7,665 bases of DNA from DAOUFU01 sp034429275 (GTDB lineage Bacteria > Chloroflexota > Anaerolineae > Aggregatilineales > Aggregatilineaceae). The notes below the pieces were generated by a model. It was not told the DNA's origin. It searched no databases and saw only the letters and a list, made by a program, of their open reading frames with translations. The translations under genes and the position numbers were made by a program. Of the stretch, positions 1-6,324 are shown piece after piece; the first letter of the stretch is position 1; the number at the start of each line of letters is the position of its first letter. The stretch covers positions 1 through 7,665 of the forward strand of contig DAOUFU010000196.1 of assembly GCA_034429275.1 (NCBI GenBank). Reading direction: 5' to 3'.

Positions 1-180
1 AACCGGGCCGCTCCGCCCCCTCTCCGAAAATTTTCGGAGAGGGGGCAGACCAAGCGCCTCCCATGAGGCGCGCAGGTCGGGGGTGAGGCCAGCCGTTCGG
101 CCCCCCCTTTCCGCTCAGCTTATCAAAATGCACGACGGGGGCGAAGTCCTCGCAATTTCGCCCCCAATTTGGAATGCACC
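1..180 (-). repeat. Structured repeat copy A (truncated core plus flank module)
   Basis: This is the reverse-strand copy of the repeat family; its last ~22 core bases lie beyond the window start. The core part is 1-90, ending in the terminal arm GGGGGTGAGGCC (79-90). It contains a perfect 32-bp palindrome centred on GAAAATTTTC (15-46) and a 7-bp stem GCGCCTC/GAGGCGC (54-60 with 65-71, loop CCAT). Positions 91-180 are a flank module shared with copy D, including a possible hairpin GGGGGCGAA/TTCGCCCCC (137-145 with 157-165) and ending GGAATGCACC. The whole 180 bp matches 7428-7606 in inverse orientation with about nine differences and one indel by eye. It carries no credible gene. The module ends about 30 bp before the -10 box of the gene at 262. 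Confidence 0.9.
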
Positions 181-211
181 CATCTGAGGCGGCGCAGCAG
201 GCAAAAAACGC

Positions 212-217
212 TATAAT
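212..217 (+). promoter_or_regulatory. Candidate -10 box of the metallopeptidase gene
   Basis: A perfect TATAAT lies 45 bp before the start codon at 262. No good -35 is present at 17 bp spacing (the region around 189-194 is GC-rich), so activator dependence or a weak promoter is possible. The box sits just outside repeat copy A. Confidence 0.5.
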
Positions 218-261
218 CCGCAAAATGACATTGGTCGACTGGAACGAGTGGAGAGAAGGCA

Positions 262-1794
262 ATGGCAGCAAAAGCACGGTTGGGTCTTGGGTTGGCGACA
301 GCGGCGGCCTTGTTGATGGCGGCGGTCCTGGTGATCCCTGTGTGGGCCGCGCCCGGTGCCCAGGGCAGCATTCTGCCCACGCCGACCTGGTACCCGGTGG
401 AACAGATCACCTATGAGCTGGAGCGAGTCGGCGGCGAGGCGATCACCTTCCGGCACGATTTCGGCGAAGTGAATGGGTTCACGGTGGGGGAGATGACCGC
501 CGTCTCGCAGTACCCGCTGGGCATGATTTTCACCCTCAACCCGGTGTCGCCCAACGGCGAGATCAAAGATGTGATCCTGATGCTGCGCTATCTGAACGGG
601 TCGGGCAACCGTGTCACGGCCAGTTATGACGCTGCGCAAGGGGCGTGGGTGGCTCAGATGGGGAGCGGTGCGACTTCGCGCGTGCCTGCATGGATGTACT
701 TCGACCTTAGCTGGCGCATCCGCGATGTGGCGGGGAACACGGTGGATACCGCGCAGATTCCGCTGCACTACTGGGACCCCAACCGGCAGTGGTGGCGGAT
801 GGAAAACGATTATTCGATCGTGTACTGGTGGGGTTTTGCCGAGGATAACCCCGACCTCTTCGCACGAGAAGCGACCGAGCTTCTGGCGGGCACGCATCCG
901 CGCCGGGTGGCCGGGTTCAACGGCACCATCAGCTACAAGCCCTCGGCGGTGATCTACGGCACGCGGGCGGCATGGGACGAGGCGCAGATCACCGTGTCGA
1001 ATTCATCTGCCGGCGGCTCGACCAGCCAGCAGTGGGGCATCACCGAGCAGTATGTGCCCGATTACCAGAGCGACAAGGACGTGCGCGCCTCGCGCTGGCT
1101 GAGCCATACCATCGCGCACGAGCTGGTTCACCTGTGGCAGTATGACCTGCTGGCGGCGACCGGTCCCAACTGGTGGACCGAAGGGCAGGCGGAATATTTC
1201 AGCAGCCCCTATATCGAAGCGCCCGAATTGAGCTACGATGCGCGGCTGTTCAACCTGGCCAAGATGCAGGATTTGCCGCCGCTGGCGCTAGGCGAGGTCT
1301 CGCGCAACCTGACGATGGCTGACGGGCAGATGTATTATGTTTACGATGCGGGCACGTCGTTCATCAACTGGATGATCGCCACCTACGGCATGGAGAGCCA
1401 CGCCAAAATCGCGGCGCAGATGGCCAAAGGCACGCCGTTCTACCAGGCGTTCGAGGCGACCTTCGAGCGGCCATTTGTGGAGGTCGAGAACGAGTGGCGG
1501 GCATACCTGGGCGCGAATTTGCTCAATCCTGCCGATATCGACCCGGCCTCGGCGCTGCAGGACTACACCGATTCGATGATCGCGGTGGGCGATGAGATCA
1601 CGCTGCCTGCCATGCCGGTGTTGGTCTCGATGAAGGAAGCGCCGGGTCCCAACGCGATCCCCGGCCCGCAGTGCTTCGGCGGGAGCAAGGTCAAGGTGCT
1701 GGCGATGGGCGCGCTGGACGAGGTGCCGTATTTCCAGATCGAGTGCATGGGCATGACCGGCTGGGTCACGCGCGAGGCGCTGGTGGGGCAATAG
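262..1794 (+). CDS. Secreted gluzincin-type zinc metallopeptidase with SH3-like C-terminus
   Basis: Predicted exported peptidase of 510 aa. Residues 1-30 form a signal peptide (K4, R6, then a hydrophobic stretch ending VIPVWAA). Residues 40-165 look like a beta-rich domain. The peptidase domain has HELVH at 286-290 (H286 and H290 as zinc ligands, E287 as catalytic base) followed by WWTEGQAEYF at 304-313, where E307 matches the third zinc ligand in the 'EGxAEY' motif of M1/peptidase-MA-like families. Residues about 452-510 resemble a bacterial SH3 domain with two cysteines (C471, C495) that could form a disulfide outside the cytoplasm. The ATG at 262 has a GGAGAG/AGAAGG ribosome site a few bases upstream. 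The gene stands alone, converging on pfkA. The substrate is unknown; peptidase function rests on the motif, and the family match is by eye. Confidence 0.85.
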   Translation: MAAKARLGLGLATAAALLMAAVLVIPVWAAPGAQGSILPTPTWYPVEQITYELERVGGEAITFRHDFGEVNGFTVGEMTAVSQYPLGMIFTLNPVSPNGEIKDVILMLRYLNGSGNRVTASYDAAQGAWVAQMGSGATSRVPAWMYFDLSWRIRDVAGNTVDTAQIPLHYWDPNRQWWRMENDYSIVYWWGFAEDNPDLFAREATELLAGTHPRRVAGFNGTISYKPSAVIYGTRAAWDEAQITVSNSSAGGSTSQQWGITEQYVPDYQSDKDVRASRWLSHTIAHELVHLWQYDLLAATGPNWWTEGQAEYFSSPYIEAPELSYDARLFNLAKMQDLPPLALGEVSRNLTMADGQMYYVYDAGTSFINWMIATYGMESHAKIAAQMAKGTPFYQAFEATFERPFVEVENEWRAYLGANLLNPADIDPASALQDYTDSMIAVGDEITLPAMPVLVSMKEAPGPNAIPGPQCFGGSKVKVLAMGALDEVPYFQIECMGMTGWVTREALVGQ

Positions 1795-1836
1795 GCGGAA
1801 CACCGGGGCAGGATCGGCCACGACGCCGGACAAGAG

Positions 1837-1891
1837 ATCGGCCTCGCCCCCAAACGCCCATCGAGGCATGCAGGTCGGGGGTGAGGCCGAT
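1837..1891. repeat. Miniature repeat copy E, likely shared hairpin between convergent genes
   Basis: This is a deletion form of the repeat family. Arms GGCCTCGCCCCC (1840-1851) and GGGGGTGAGGCC (1877-1888) pair over 12 bp with one G-U wobble, and flanking ATC/GAT extends the stem to 15 bp. The loop keeps only the GCAGGTC end of the core; the central palindrome and third hairpin are missing. It lies between the stop codons of the metallopeptidase (1794) and pfkA (1919), so it could act as a transcription barrier for both. Neither side shows a strong T tract, so intrinsic termination is uncertain. Confidence 0.7.
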
Positions 1892-1918
1892 TTGCACTAT
1901 CAAGCGCGAACTGCCGGT

Positions 1919-2890
1919 CTATTTCGCCAGCACGCGGGCCAGGTCTAGCAGTGCCGGGTCGAGTTCCTTTTTCTTGCCGGTGATCTCGCTGTAGGGCAGG
2001 GTGGTGATCTGGCCTTTCCAGTGGACGGCCAGCACGCCAAAATTCCCCGCGTTGATCTGCTCGGTGGCCTTCGCGCCGAGCCGGGTCGCCAGGATGCGGT
2101 CGAACGCGCCGGGCGCGCCGCCGCGCTGGACATGGCCGAGCTTGGTGGTCCGCACGCCAAAGCCGAGGTCCTCGCGGTGTTCCTTGAAATAGGCTTCGAG
2201 CGCTTCCACGCCGTGCTTGGCCCCCTCGGCGACAACGATCAGCGCGTGCGACTTGCCGCGCTCATACGCCTTGCTGACGACTTCGGCGGCGGCGGCTGGC
2301 TCGGTCTCGAATTCGGGGATGACGACAGCCTCGGCCCCGCCAGCCAACCCGGCCATCAGCGCCAGGTAGCCGCAGTCGCGCCCCATGACCTCAACCAGGA
2401 AGGCGCGCCCATGCGAAGACGCGGTGACCTTCAGCCGGTCGATGGACTCCAGCGCGATGTTGAGCGCGGTATCAACGCCGATGGTCATATCGGAACCGTA
2501 GAGATCGTTATCGATGGTGGAGGCGACGCCCACCACGGGGAAGCCCATCTCGTAGAGGGCATGTGCGCCGGTCTGCGAGCCGTTGCCGCCGATCACGACC
2601 AGGGCATCGATGTTGTTCTGGTTCAACATGCGGATGGCGCGGCGGCGGCCCTGCTCGGTGGTGAATTCGGGGCAGCGCGCGCTGCCGAGGATGGTGCCGC
2701 CCTGCTGGATGATGCCGCCCACGCTGCGCGCGCCCATCTCGCGGAAGTCGCCCTCGACCAGTCCCTGATAGCCATGATTGACGCCCGCGACCTGCCAGCC
2801 ATAATCGAGACCGGTGCGCACAACGGCGCGGATGGCGGCATTCATGCCGGGCGCGTCGCCGCCGCTGGTCAATACTGCGATCTTGTGCAT
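1919..2890 (-). CDS. pfkA: 6-phosphofructokinase, ATP-dependent type
   Basis: Cytoplasmic glycolytic enzyme that phosphorylates fructose 6-phosphate to fructose 1,6-bisphosphate. It is 323 aa, near the usual ~320. Residues line up almost one-to-one with E. coli PfkA: TSGGDAPGMN (8-17) at the nucleotide site, GGTILGSAR around 64-72, TIDND at 125-129 with catalytic D127, R162, MGR at 169-171, and LGHVQRGG at 251-258 for sugar-phosphate binding. G104 and the absence of lysine at 124 point to ATP rather than pyrophosphate as donor. Odd residue: position 103 is Asn (GGNGS) where the usual motif is GGDGS. The start at 2890 is preferred over an in-frame ATG 29 codons upstream because MHKIAVLTSGGD is the family N-terminus and GGAGAAGGG lies just upstream. 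The PAP2 gene ends 49 bp upstream on the same strand, so the two may be cotranscribed. Confidence 0.96.
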   Translation of the reverse strand: MHKIAVLTSGGDAPGMNAAIRAVVRTGLDYGWQVAGVNHGYQGLVEGDFREMGARSVGGIIQQGGTILGSARCPEFTTEQGRRRAIRMLNQNNIDALVVIGGNGSQTGAHALYEMGFPVVGVASTIDNDLYGSDMTIGVDTALNIALESIDRLKVTASSHGRAFLVEVMGRDCGYLALMAGLAGGAEAVVIPEFETEPAAAAEVVSKAYERGKSHALIVVAEGAKHGVEALEAYFKEHREDLGFGVRTTKLGHVQRGGAPGAFDRILATRLGAKATEQINAGNFGVLAVHWKGQITTLPYSEITGKKKELDPALLDLARVLAK

Positions 2891-2939
2891 GTAAATTCGT
2901 CCCTTCTCCAAAGTGAACAGCCAGGCGATCGGCGGTGAG

Positions 2940-3662
2940 TTAAGAGAGCTGCCGACCTGACGACTGCCGGACGCCATCGGACGCCGGGCGAGAAGCCTGC
3001 GCTTCCTCTATTATAGCAGGCCGCGTGAGGACAAAGAACAGCGCCGCGCACACGCCCAGCCACAAGCCGCCCGCGACCAGCCCGCCGATCACGTCGCTGA
3101 GGTAGTGGACGTGCAGGGTGACGCGGGTGAGGGCGATCAGCAGGATGAGGGTCCCGGCCAGCTTGAGGGCCAATGAGCGGGCCAACGGTCCGCGCGCCGC
3201 CTGCCAGATGAACACCGCCAGCATCCCATAGGCGAGCATCGCCATCATCGCGTGGCCGGAAGGATAGCCGAAGCTAGATTCCGGGTTAATCCAGCCGGGG
3301 AAGGCCGGGCGCGGTCGCGCGAACCAGTCCTTGAGCACGATGTTGATGAGTTTGCCCACGCCCACGGCCATCGTCCAGGTGAACAGGTGGGTCCACTGCC
3401 GCCGCAGGATGAACCACAGGCCCAACGCGACTCCCAACAGGTAGAGTACCTCGTTGCCGAGCAACGTGAAGATTCGCGAGAAGCCGGTGAGCGGCGTCTC
3501 TCCGGCATCGAACATGGCCTGGGCGAGGTCGGTGTCGAGTTCGAGCACCGGGCGCGCATCGAGTACGACCTCGCTGAGCGCGGTGAAGGCCAGCATCAGG
3601 ATCAGCCCGGCGGCGAGGATGATCAGCGAGAGGCGGGCGCGGCGTGCGGCGGTGATGGACAT
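2940..3662 (-). CDS. PAP2-family membrane phosphatase
   Basis: Integral membrane phosphatase of the type-2 phosphatidic acid phosphatase superfamily, probably acting on a lipid phosphate or undecaprenyl diphosphate at the membrane. With 240 aa it has several hydrophobic segments (about 11-30, 68-86, 138-155, 165-180, 190-213). All three family motifs are present: KDWFARPRP (K111, R118, P119), PSGH (134-137), and R180-x5-H186-x3-D190 before VIGG. The third motif begins TR rather than the common SR. The ATG at 3662 is favoured, with GGGGG seven bases upstream; an in-frame GTG at 3692 has no ribosome site. The C-terminal ~25 residues are polar. It is the first gene of a likely two-gene minus-strand unit with pfkA. 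The exact substrate cannot be told from sequence. Confidence 0.9.
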   Translation of the reverse strand: MSITAARRARLSLIILAAGLILMLAFTALSEVVLDARPVLELDTDLAQAMFDAGETPLTGFSRIFTLLGNEVLYLLGVALGLWFILRRQWTHLFTWTMAVGVGKLINIVLKDWFARPRPAFPGWINPESSFGYPSGHAMMAMLAYGMLAVFIWQAARGPLARSLALKLAGTLILLIALTRVTLHVHYLSDVIGGLVAGGLWLGVCAALFFVLTRPAIIEEAQASRPASDGVRQSSGRQLS

Positions 3663-3704
3663 AGACGAACCCCCAGGTAGCAGCGATGGCACAGCAACGC
3701 GGTT

Positions 3705-3710
3705 ATTTTA
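3705..3710 (-). promoter_or_regulatory. Candidate -10 box for PAP2-pfkA
   Basis: TAAAAT on the minus strand lies 42 bp before the PAP2 start codon. No convincing -35 is seen at 16-19 bp spacing, so this is a weak call. It is the only AT-rich hexamer close to the gene. Confidence 0.3.
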
Positions 3711-3791
3711 CCACACGCGGCGCGGGGTAGGGGTTTGGCGCGGTGAAATGTCGTTTTTGGGGCGGGCGCGTCTGAGGGACCATTCAAAAAG

Positions 3792-4127
3792 CCCTCACCC
3801 TACCGGCTGCCGCCGGTTCCTTCTCCTGATGCACGTTGAGAAAACAACCGGTCAGGGTGACCCGCGAGAGTCCGGCCTCACCCCCGACCTGCGCGCCTCT
3901 TGGGAGGCGCTTGGTCTGCCCCCTCTCCGAAAATTTTCGGAGAGGGGGCGGAGCGGCCCGGTTTTGGCCGCGCGGGGGTGAGGCCAGCCCTTTGCCCTCT
4001 CATATCCGATCAATTTGCCAAAGTGCATCAGGCGAGGGAAAACCAGGCCATTACTCTGCTTCTCTGAGGGAGAAGGGGAACGAACCCGAAAAGGTACTCG
4101 AACCCTCTTGGGTTCGCGGGATGAGGG
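3792..4127. repeat. Nested composite repeat in the 619-bp divergent region
   Basis: This fills most of the gene-free stretch 3663-4281 between PAP2 (-) and the histidine phosphatase (+). Outer arms are inverted relative to each other: CCCTCACCCT (3792-3801) and TTCCTTCTCC (3817-3826) on the left, versus GGGAGAAGGGGAA (4068-4080) and GGGATGAGGG (4118-4127) on the right. Each arm pair encloses its own small hairpin: ACCGGC/GCCGGT (3802-3807 with 3812-3817) and CGAACCC/GGGTTCG (4099-4105 with 4110-4116). A second CGAACCC at 4081-4087 could compete for the same partner. Copy B sits in the middle. No gene is supported here. Confidence 0.65.
3857..4028 (+). repeat. Structured repeat copy B (full core plus flanks)
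   Basis: Complete 112-bp core at 3874-3985, bounded by GGCCTCACCCCC (3874-3885) and GGGGGTGAGGCC (3974-3985). Inside are the stem GCGCCTC/GAGGCGC (3893-3899 with 3904-3910, loop TTGG), the perfect 32-bp palindrome (3918-3949) and a GCGGCC/GGCCGC hairpin just before the right arm. The core differs from copy D by one base, in the first loop. The left flank (GTGACCCGCG...AGAGTCC) and right flank (CATATCCGATCA...GTGCAT) are shared with copy C, which lies in the opposite orientation. Confidence 0.9.
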
Positions 4128-4202
4128 CCAAAAAACCTTTGAAAACGGTCTTTGAGGTGCGCAACCGGATCGATTTGGGGTGGCAGTCCGGCGCGGGGGC
4201 GG

Positions 4203-4208
4203 TATACT
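4203..4208 (+). promoter_or_regulatory. Candidate -10 box of the histidine phosphatase gene
   Basis: TATACT lies 73 bp before the start at 4282. The nearest TTG-type -35 (TTGGGG, 4175-4180) is 22 bp away, too far for a standard promoter, so the call is weak. A GC-rich hairpin (4217-4225 with 4230-4240) would fall in the leader. Confidence 0.35.
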
Positions 4209-4281
4209 CATAGGCCGCGCGCGGCATTTGCCGGGCGCGCTTTACGACAGAGCAACCACCCATCACGGGGATGAGGAACCT

Positions 4282-4866
4282 ATGCGTTTGATCCTGGTGC
4301 GTCATGGACAGACTGAGCGGCTGAACAACGACGAAACCGACAACCTGACGCTGACCGACCTCGGCAAGCGGCAAGTGGAACTGTTGGGCAAGTGGCTGGC
4401 GGCCAATGAGCCAGGGATCGACCAGATCATTTGCAGTCCGCTGCGGCGTGCGCGCGAAACGACCTCGATCCTCAACCGGTTCATCAACGTCTCGGTGAAG
4501 GTGGATGACGACCTGCGCGAGACGACGCGCAACCTGCAGATGGAACTGCCGCGCCTGGTTCACCCCGCCGATACCGGGCCGCACTATTATGTGATGCCGC
4601 ACGACAATTATTATCAGCGCTTCGCCGAACAGACCCGGCGCGTGCTCAACCGCCTGATCGAGAATCCTATGTCGTCGCGGACGCTGGTGGTGGTGTGTCA
4701 TGGCGGGACGGCCAGTACCATGCTGCGCATGATGCTGCGCTGCCATCACCTGGATATCTGGATGAACAACGCGGCGATGCACTACATCGACTGGCAGGAC
4801 GGGCTGTGGGTACTGCGCGGTGTGAACTATGCGCCGCACCTGCCGGAAGGCATGTTGACGACATAA
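4282..4866 (+). CDS. Histidine phosphatase family protein (phosphoglycerate-mutase-like)
   Basis: Cytoplasmic phosphatase or mutase of the histidine phosphatase superfamily, 194 aa. The N-terminus MRLILVRHGQTE carries the RHG signature with phospho-accepting H8 and R7. CSPLRRARET (51-60) supplies the conserved arginine (R56), DLRE places an acidic residue at E80, and VVVCHGG gives the second histidine H140. It is shorter than glycolytic 2,3-bisphosphoglycerate-dependent mutases (about 230-250 aa), so a broad phosphatase of the GpmB/CobC kind is more likely, and its substrate is open. The start at 4282 is chosen because the catalytic strand begins there and GAGG lies 5 bases upstream; an in-frame ATG at 4180 would add 34 unrelated residues and precede the likely promoter. 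Its stop codon overlaps the T tract (minus strand) of the convergent gene's terminator. Confidence 0.92.
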   Translation: MRLILVRHGQTERLNNDETDNLTLTDLGKRQVELLGKWLAANEPGIDQIICSPLRRARETTSILNRFINVSVKVDDDLRETTRNLQMELPRLVHPADTGPHYYVMPHDNYYQRFAEQTRRVLNRLIENPMSSRTLVVVCHGGTASTMLRMMLRCHHLDIWMNNAAMHYIDWQDGLWVLRGVNYAPHLPEGMLTT

Positions 4867-4889
4867 AAACAGGGGCCGTATGGCCCCTG
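4865..4889 (-). terminator. Intrinsic terminator of the reductase fusion gene
   Basis: On the minus strand an 8-bp GC stem CAGGGGCC/GGCCCCTG with a four-base loop (4870-4877 with 4882-4889) is followed by TTTTT (4865-4869). It begins 48 bp past the reductase stop. The T tract overlaps the TAA stop (4864-4866) of the facing gene. On the plus strand the hairpin has no T tract, so it mainly serves the minus-strand gene. Confidence 0.85.
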
Positions 4890-4937
4890 CACTTCACCAG
4901 CGAGCAGCGCGCGCCGGGCTGTGGCTGTGTGGCGGCG

Positions 4938-6158
4938 CTAATTGCCCACCGGGACGAGGCGCTGGAGATACTGGCGCACCATCAGCGCGACGGTGGCACC
5001 CTCTCCGGCGGCGGCGGCGGCCTGCTTGGTGCTGCCCGCACGCACATCGCCCGCCGCGAAGATGCCGGGCACCGAAGTCTCCAGGTTGTCGCCCGTCAGG
5101 ATGAATCCCCACTGGTCCAGGTTCAGCATCCCCTCAAACGGCTGGGTGTTGGGCACCATGCCGATCAAGATGAAGACTCCATCCGGGTGATCGATCCGTT
5201 CCTCGCCGGTGACGCGGTCCACGACGCGCACGCCCGCCAGCTTGCGGTCTGAGCCGATCAAAAACTCGCGCACGTCCTGGTTCGTCTTGACCTCGATCTT
5301 GTCGCAGTCCTGAATCTTCTGCTGGAGCACGGGGCTGGCGTTGAGGGTGGGCGCGTATTCGAGGATGGTCACGCGGTCGGCATACTGGCAGATGTGCAGC
5401 GCCTCTTGCAGGCCGCTGTTGCCGCCGCCCAATACGGTAACCGTGCGGCCCTGGTAGAAGGGGGCATCGCAGGTGGCGCAGAAGTGGATGTTGACGCCGA
5501 TCAGCCGCCCTTCGCCGGGCACGTGGAGACGGCGGTAGGTGCTGCCGGTGGCCACAATGATCGCATTGGCAGCGTATTCCTGGCCCTGGGCGGTGCGCAC
5601 CAGCCGGTAATCGCGATCGACGGCCAGGCCGGTGACCGCCTGCGCCTGCAAAATCTCCACGCCGAAGCGCTCGGCCTGGCGGCGCAGCCGGGCGGCAAAA
5701 TCTGCGCCGCTGATGCCTTCGTCGAAGCCGGGGAAATTCTCCATCTGGCGGGTGAGGCCCACCTGGCCCCCGATGCCCGCTTTTTCGATCACCAGGGTGG
5801 AGAGTCCCTCGCGGCTGGCGTAGATGGCGGCGGTCAGCCCGGCGGGGCCGCTGCCGATGATGATCACATCATAAAAATCGCGGCTGGCCTGCATGTGCAG
5901 CCCCAACTGGGCAGCCAGTTGCTCGTTGCTCGGCTCGACCAGGATCGCGCCATCGGGGAAGAGGATGGTGGGGATGCTGCGCATGCCGTGGTTGATGCGC
6001 TCGACATCGGCGATGCGCTCCGGGTGCTGGTCGAGGTCGATGTAGTCGTAGTGAATGCGCTGCTCGCCGAAGAACTGCTTGGCGCGGCGGCAGTCGGGGC
6101 ACCAGCTTGCGCCATACATGGTGATGATTGCGGGTGGGGTTGGGGCTGGGTTAGTCAT
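4938..6158 (-). CDS. Mycoredoxin/glutaredoxin-like domain fused to AhpF/TrxB-like flavoprotein reductase
   Basis: Predicted thiol-disulfide reductase of 406 aa that passes electrons from a pyridine nucleotide through FAD and a CxxC to its own redoxin domain. Residues 10-88 form a thioredoxin fold with CPDC at 20-23 and the cis-proline in SIP (61-63); the pattern TMYGASWCPDC plus DG..L..PS resembles actinobacterial mycoredoxins. Residues 95-406 are a TrxB/AhpF-type core: GSGPAG (102-107) for FAD, GIGGQ (128-132), CATC active site (227-230), GGGNSG (244-249) in the nucleotide domain, and FAAGD (367-371). The usual NADPH-reading HRRxxxR is absent; TILEYAP (264-270) stands there instead, as in NADH-using AhpF. 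AhpF itself has a double thioredoxin-fold N-domain and is about 520 aa, so this is a shorter architecture. ATG at 6158 follows AAGGAT. It appears monocistronic, with a good promoter and terminator. Confidence 0.94.
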   Translation of the reverse strand: MTNPAPTPPAIITMYGASWCPDCRRAKQFFGEQRIHYDYIDLDQHPERIADVERINHGMRSIPTILFPDGAILVEPSNEQLAAQLGLHMQASRDFYDVIIIGSGPAGLTAAIYASREGLSTLVIEKAGIGGQVGLTRQMENFPGFDEGISGADFAARLRRQAERFGVEILQAQAVTGLAVDRDYRLVRTAQGQEYAANAIIVATGSTYRRLHVPGEGRLIGVNIHFCATCDAPFYQGRTVTVLGGGNSGLQEALHICQYADRVTILEYAPTLNASPVLQQKIQDCDKIEVKTNQDVREFLIGSDRKLAGVRVVDRVTGEERIDHPDGVFILIGMVPNTQPFEGMLNLDQWGFILTGDNLETSVPGIFAAGDVRAGSTKQAAAAAGEGATVALMVRQYLQRLVPVGN

Positions 6159-6196
6159 GGATCATCCTTGCTGGCCGGGTGATTCGCGCGGGTGGA

Positions 6197-6216
6197 ATAC
6201 TTTGGTCTCAAAGTAT
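6197..6216. promoter_or_regulatory. Palindromic operator candidate over the reductase start site
   Basis: A perfect inverted repeat ATACTTTG-N4-CAAAGTAT (8 bp arms, 4 bp spacer) lies just downstream of the reductase -10 box and covers the predicted transcription start. AAGTAT of the right arm (6211-6216) recurs at 6221-6226, exactly 10 bp away and overlapping the -10 box. This position fits repressor binding. The regulator is unknown and not encoded in the window. Confidence 0.6.
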
Positions 6217-6221
6217 CTGGA

Positions 6222-6250
6222 AGTATAGCGGGAATCCGCCCGGCTGGCAA
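6222..6250 (-). promoter_or_regulatory. Promoter of the reductase fusion gene
   Basis: On the minus strand TTGCCA (6245-6250) and TATACT (6222-6227) are separated by 17 bp, a near-consensus housekeeping promoter. The predicted start is near 6215, giving a leader of about 57 nt. Confidence 0.72.
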
Positions 6251-6324
6251 TGGTGAAGGCGCGCCGCTTATAGGGCGAACGCATCAAAAGGACTGTTACA
6301 GTGGACGCGCATCGTCTGCCCCTT

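Noticed and set aside
2021..2938. Long open frames opposite real genes (also 4051-4839, 5394-6182, 211-897)
   Set aside because: They are antisense to genes with clear family motifs and give low-complexity Ala/Gly/Arg/His-rich products typical of GC-rich shadow frames.
2891..2977. N-terminal extension of phosphofructokinase from an in-frame ATG
   Set aside because: The extra 29 residues are not part of the family, span the ribosome site of the internal ATG and run into the end of the upstream gene.
3663..3692. GTG start for the PAP2 protein
   Set aside because: It has no ribosome site, while the ATG at 3662 has GGGGG at suitable distance.
3868..3991. Target-site duplications flanking the repeat cores
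   Set aside because: Bases beside the terminal arms do not form matching direct repeats in any copy, so the insertion mechanism cannot be supported from duplications.
3852..4213. Small reading frames through the repeats on both strands (also 6162-6443 and 7423-7641), sharing the peptide LSENFRRGG
   Set aside because: The shared peptide is only the translation of the 32-bp palindrome, which reads the same on both strands. These frames have no ribosome sites and consist of repeat sequence.
4180..4281. Earlier ATG for the histidine phosphatase
   Set aside because: It would precede the likely -10 box and add residues before the RHG strand, which normally starts the protein.
1919..4866. Glycolytic gene cluster (phosphofructokinase with phosphoglycerate mutase)
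   Set aside because: The mutase-like protein is short and of the broad phosphatase kind, and it is divergent and separated by a large repeat region, so joint function is not supported.
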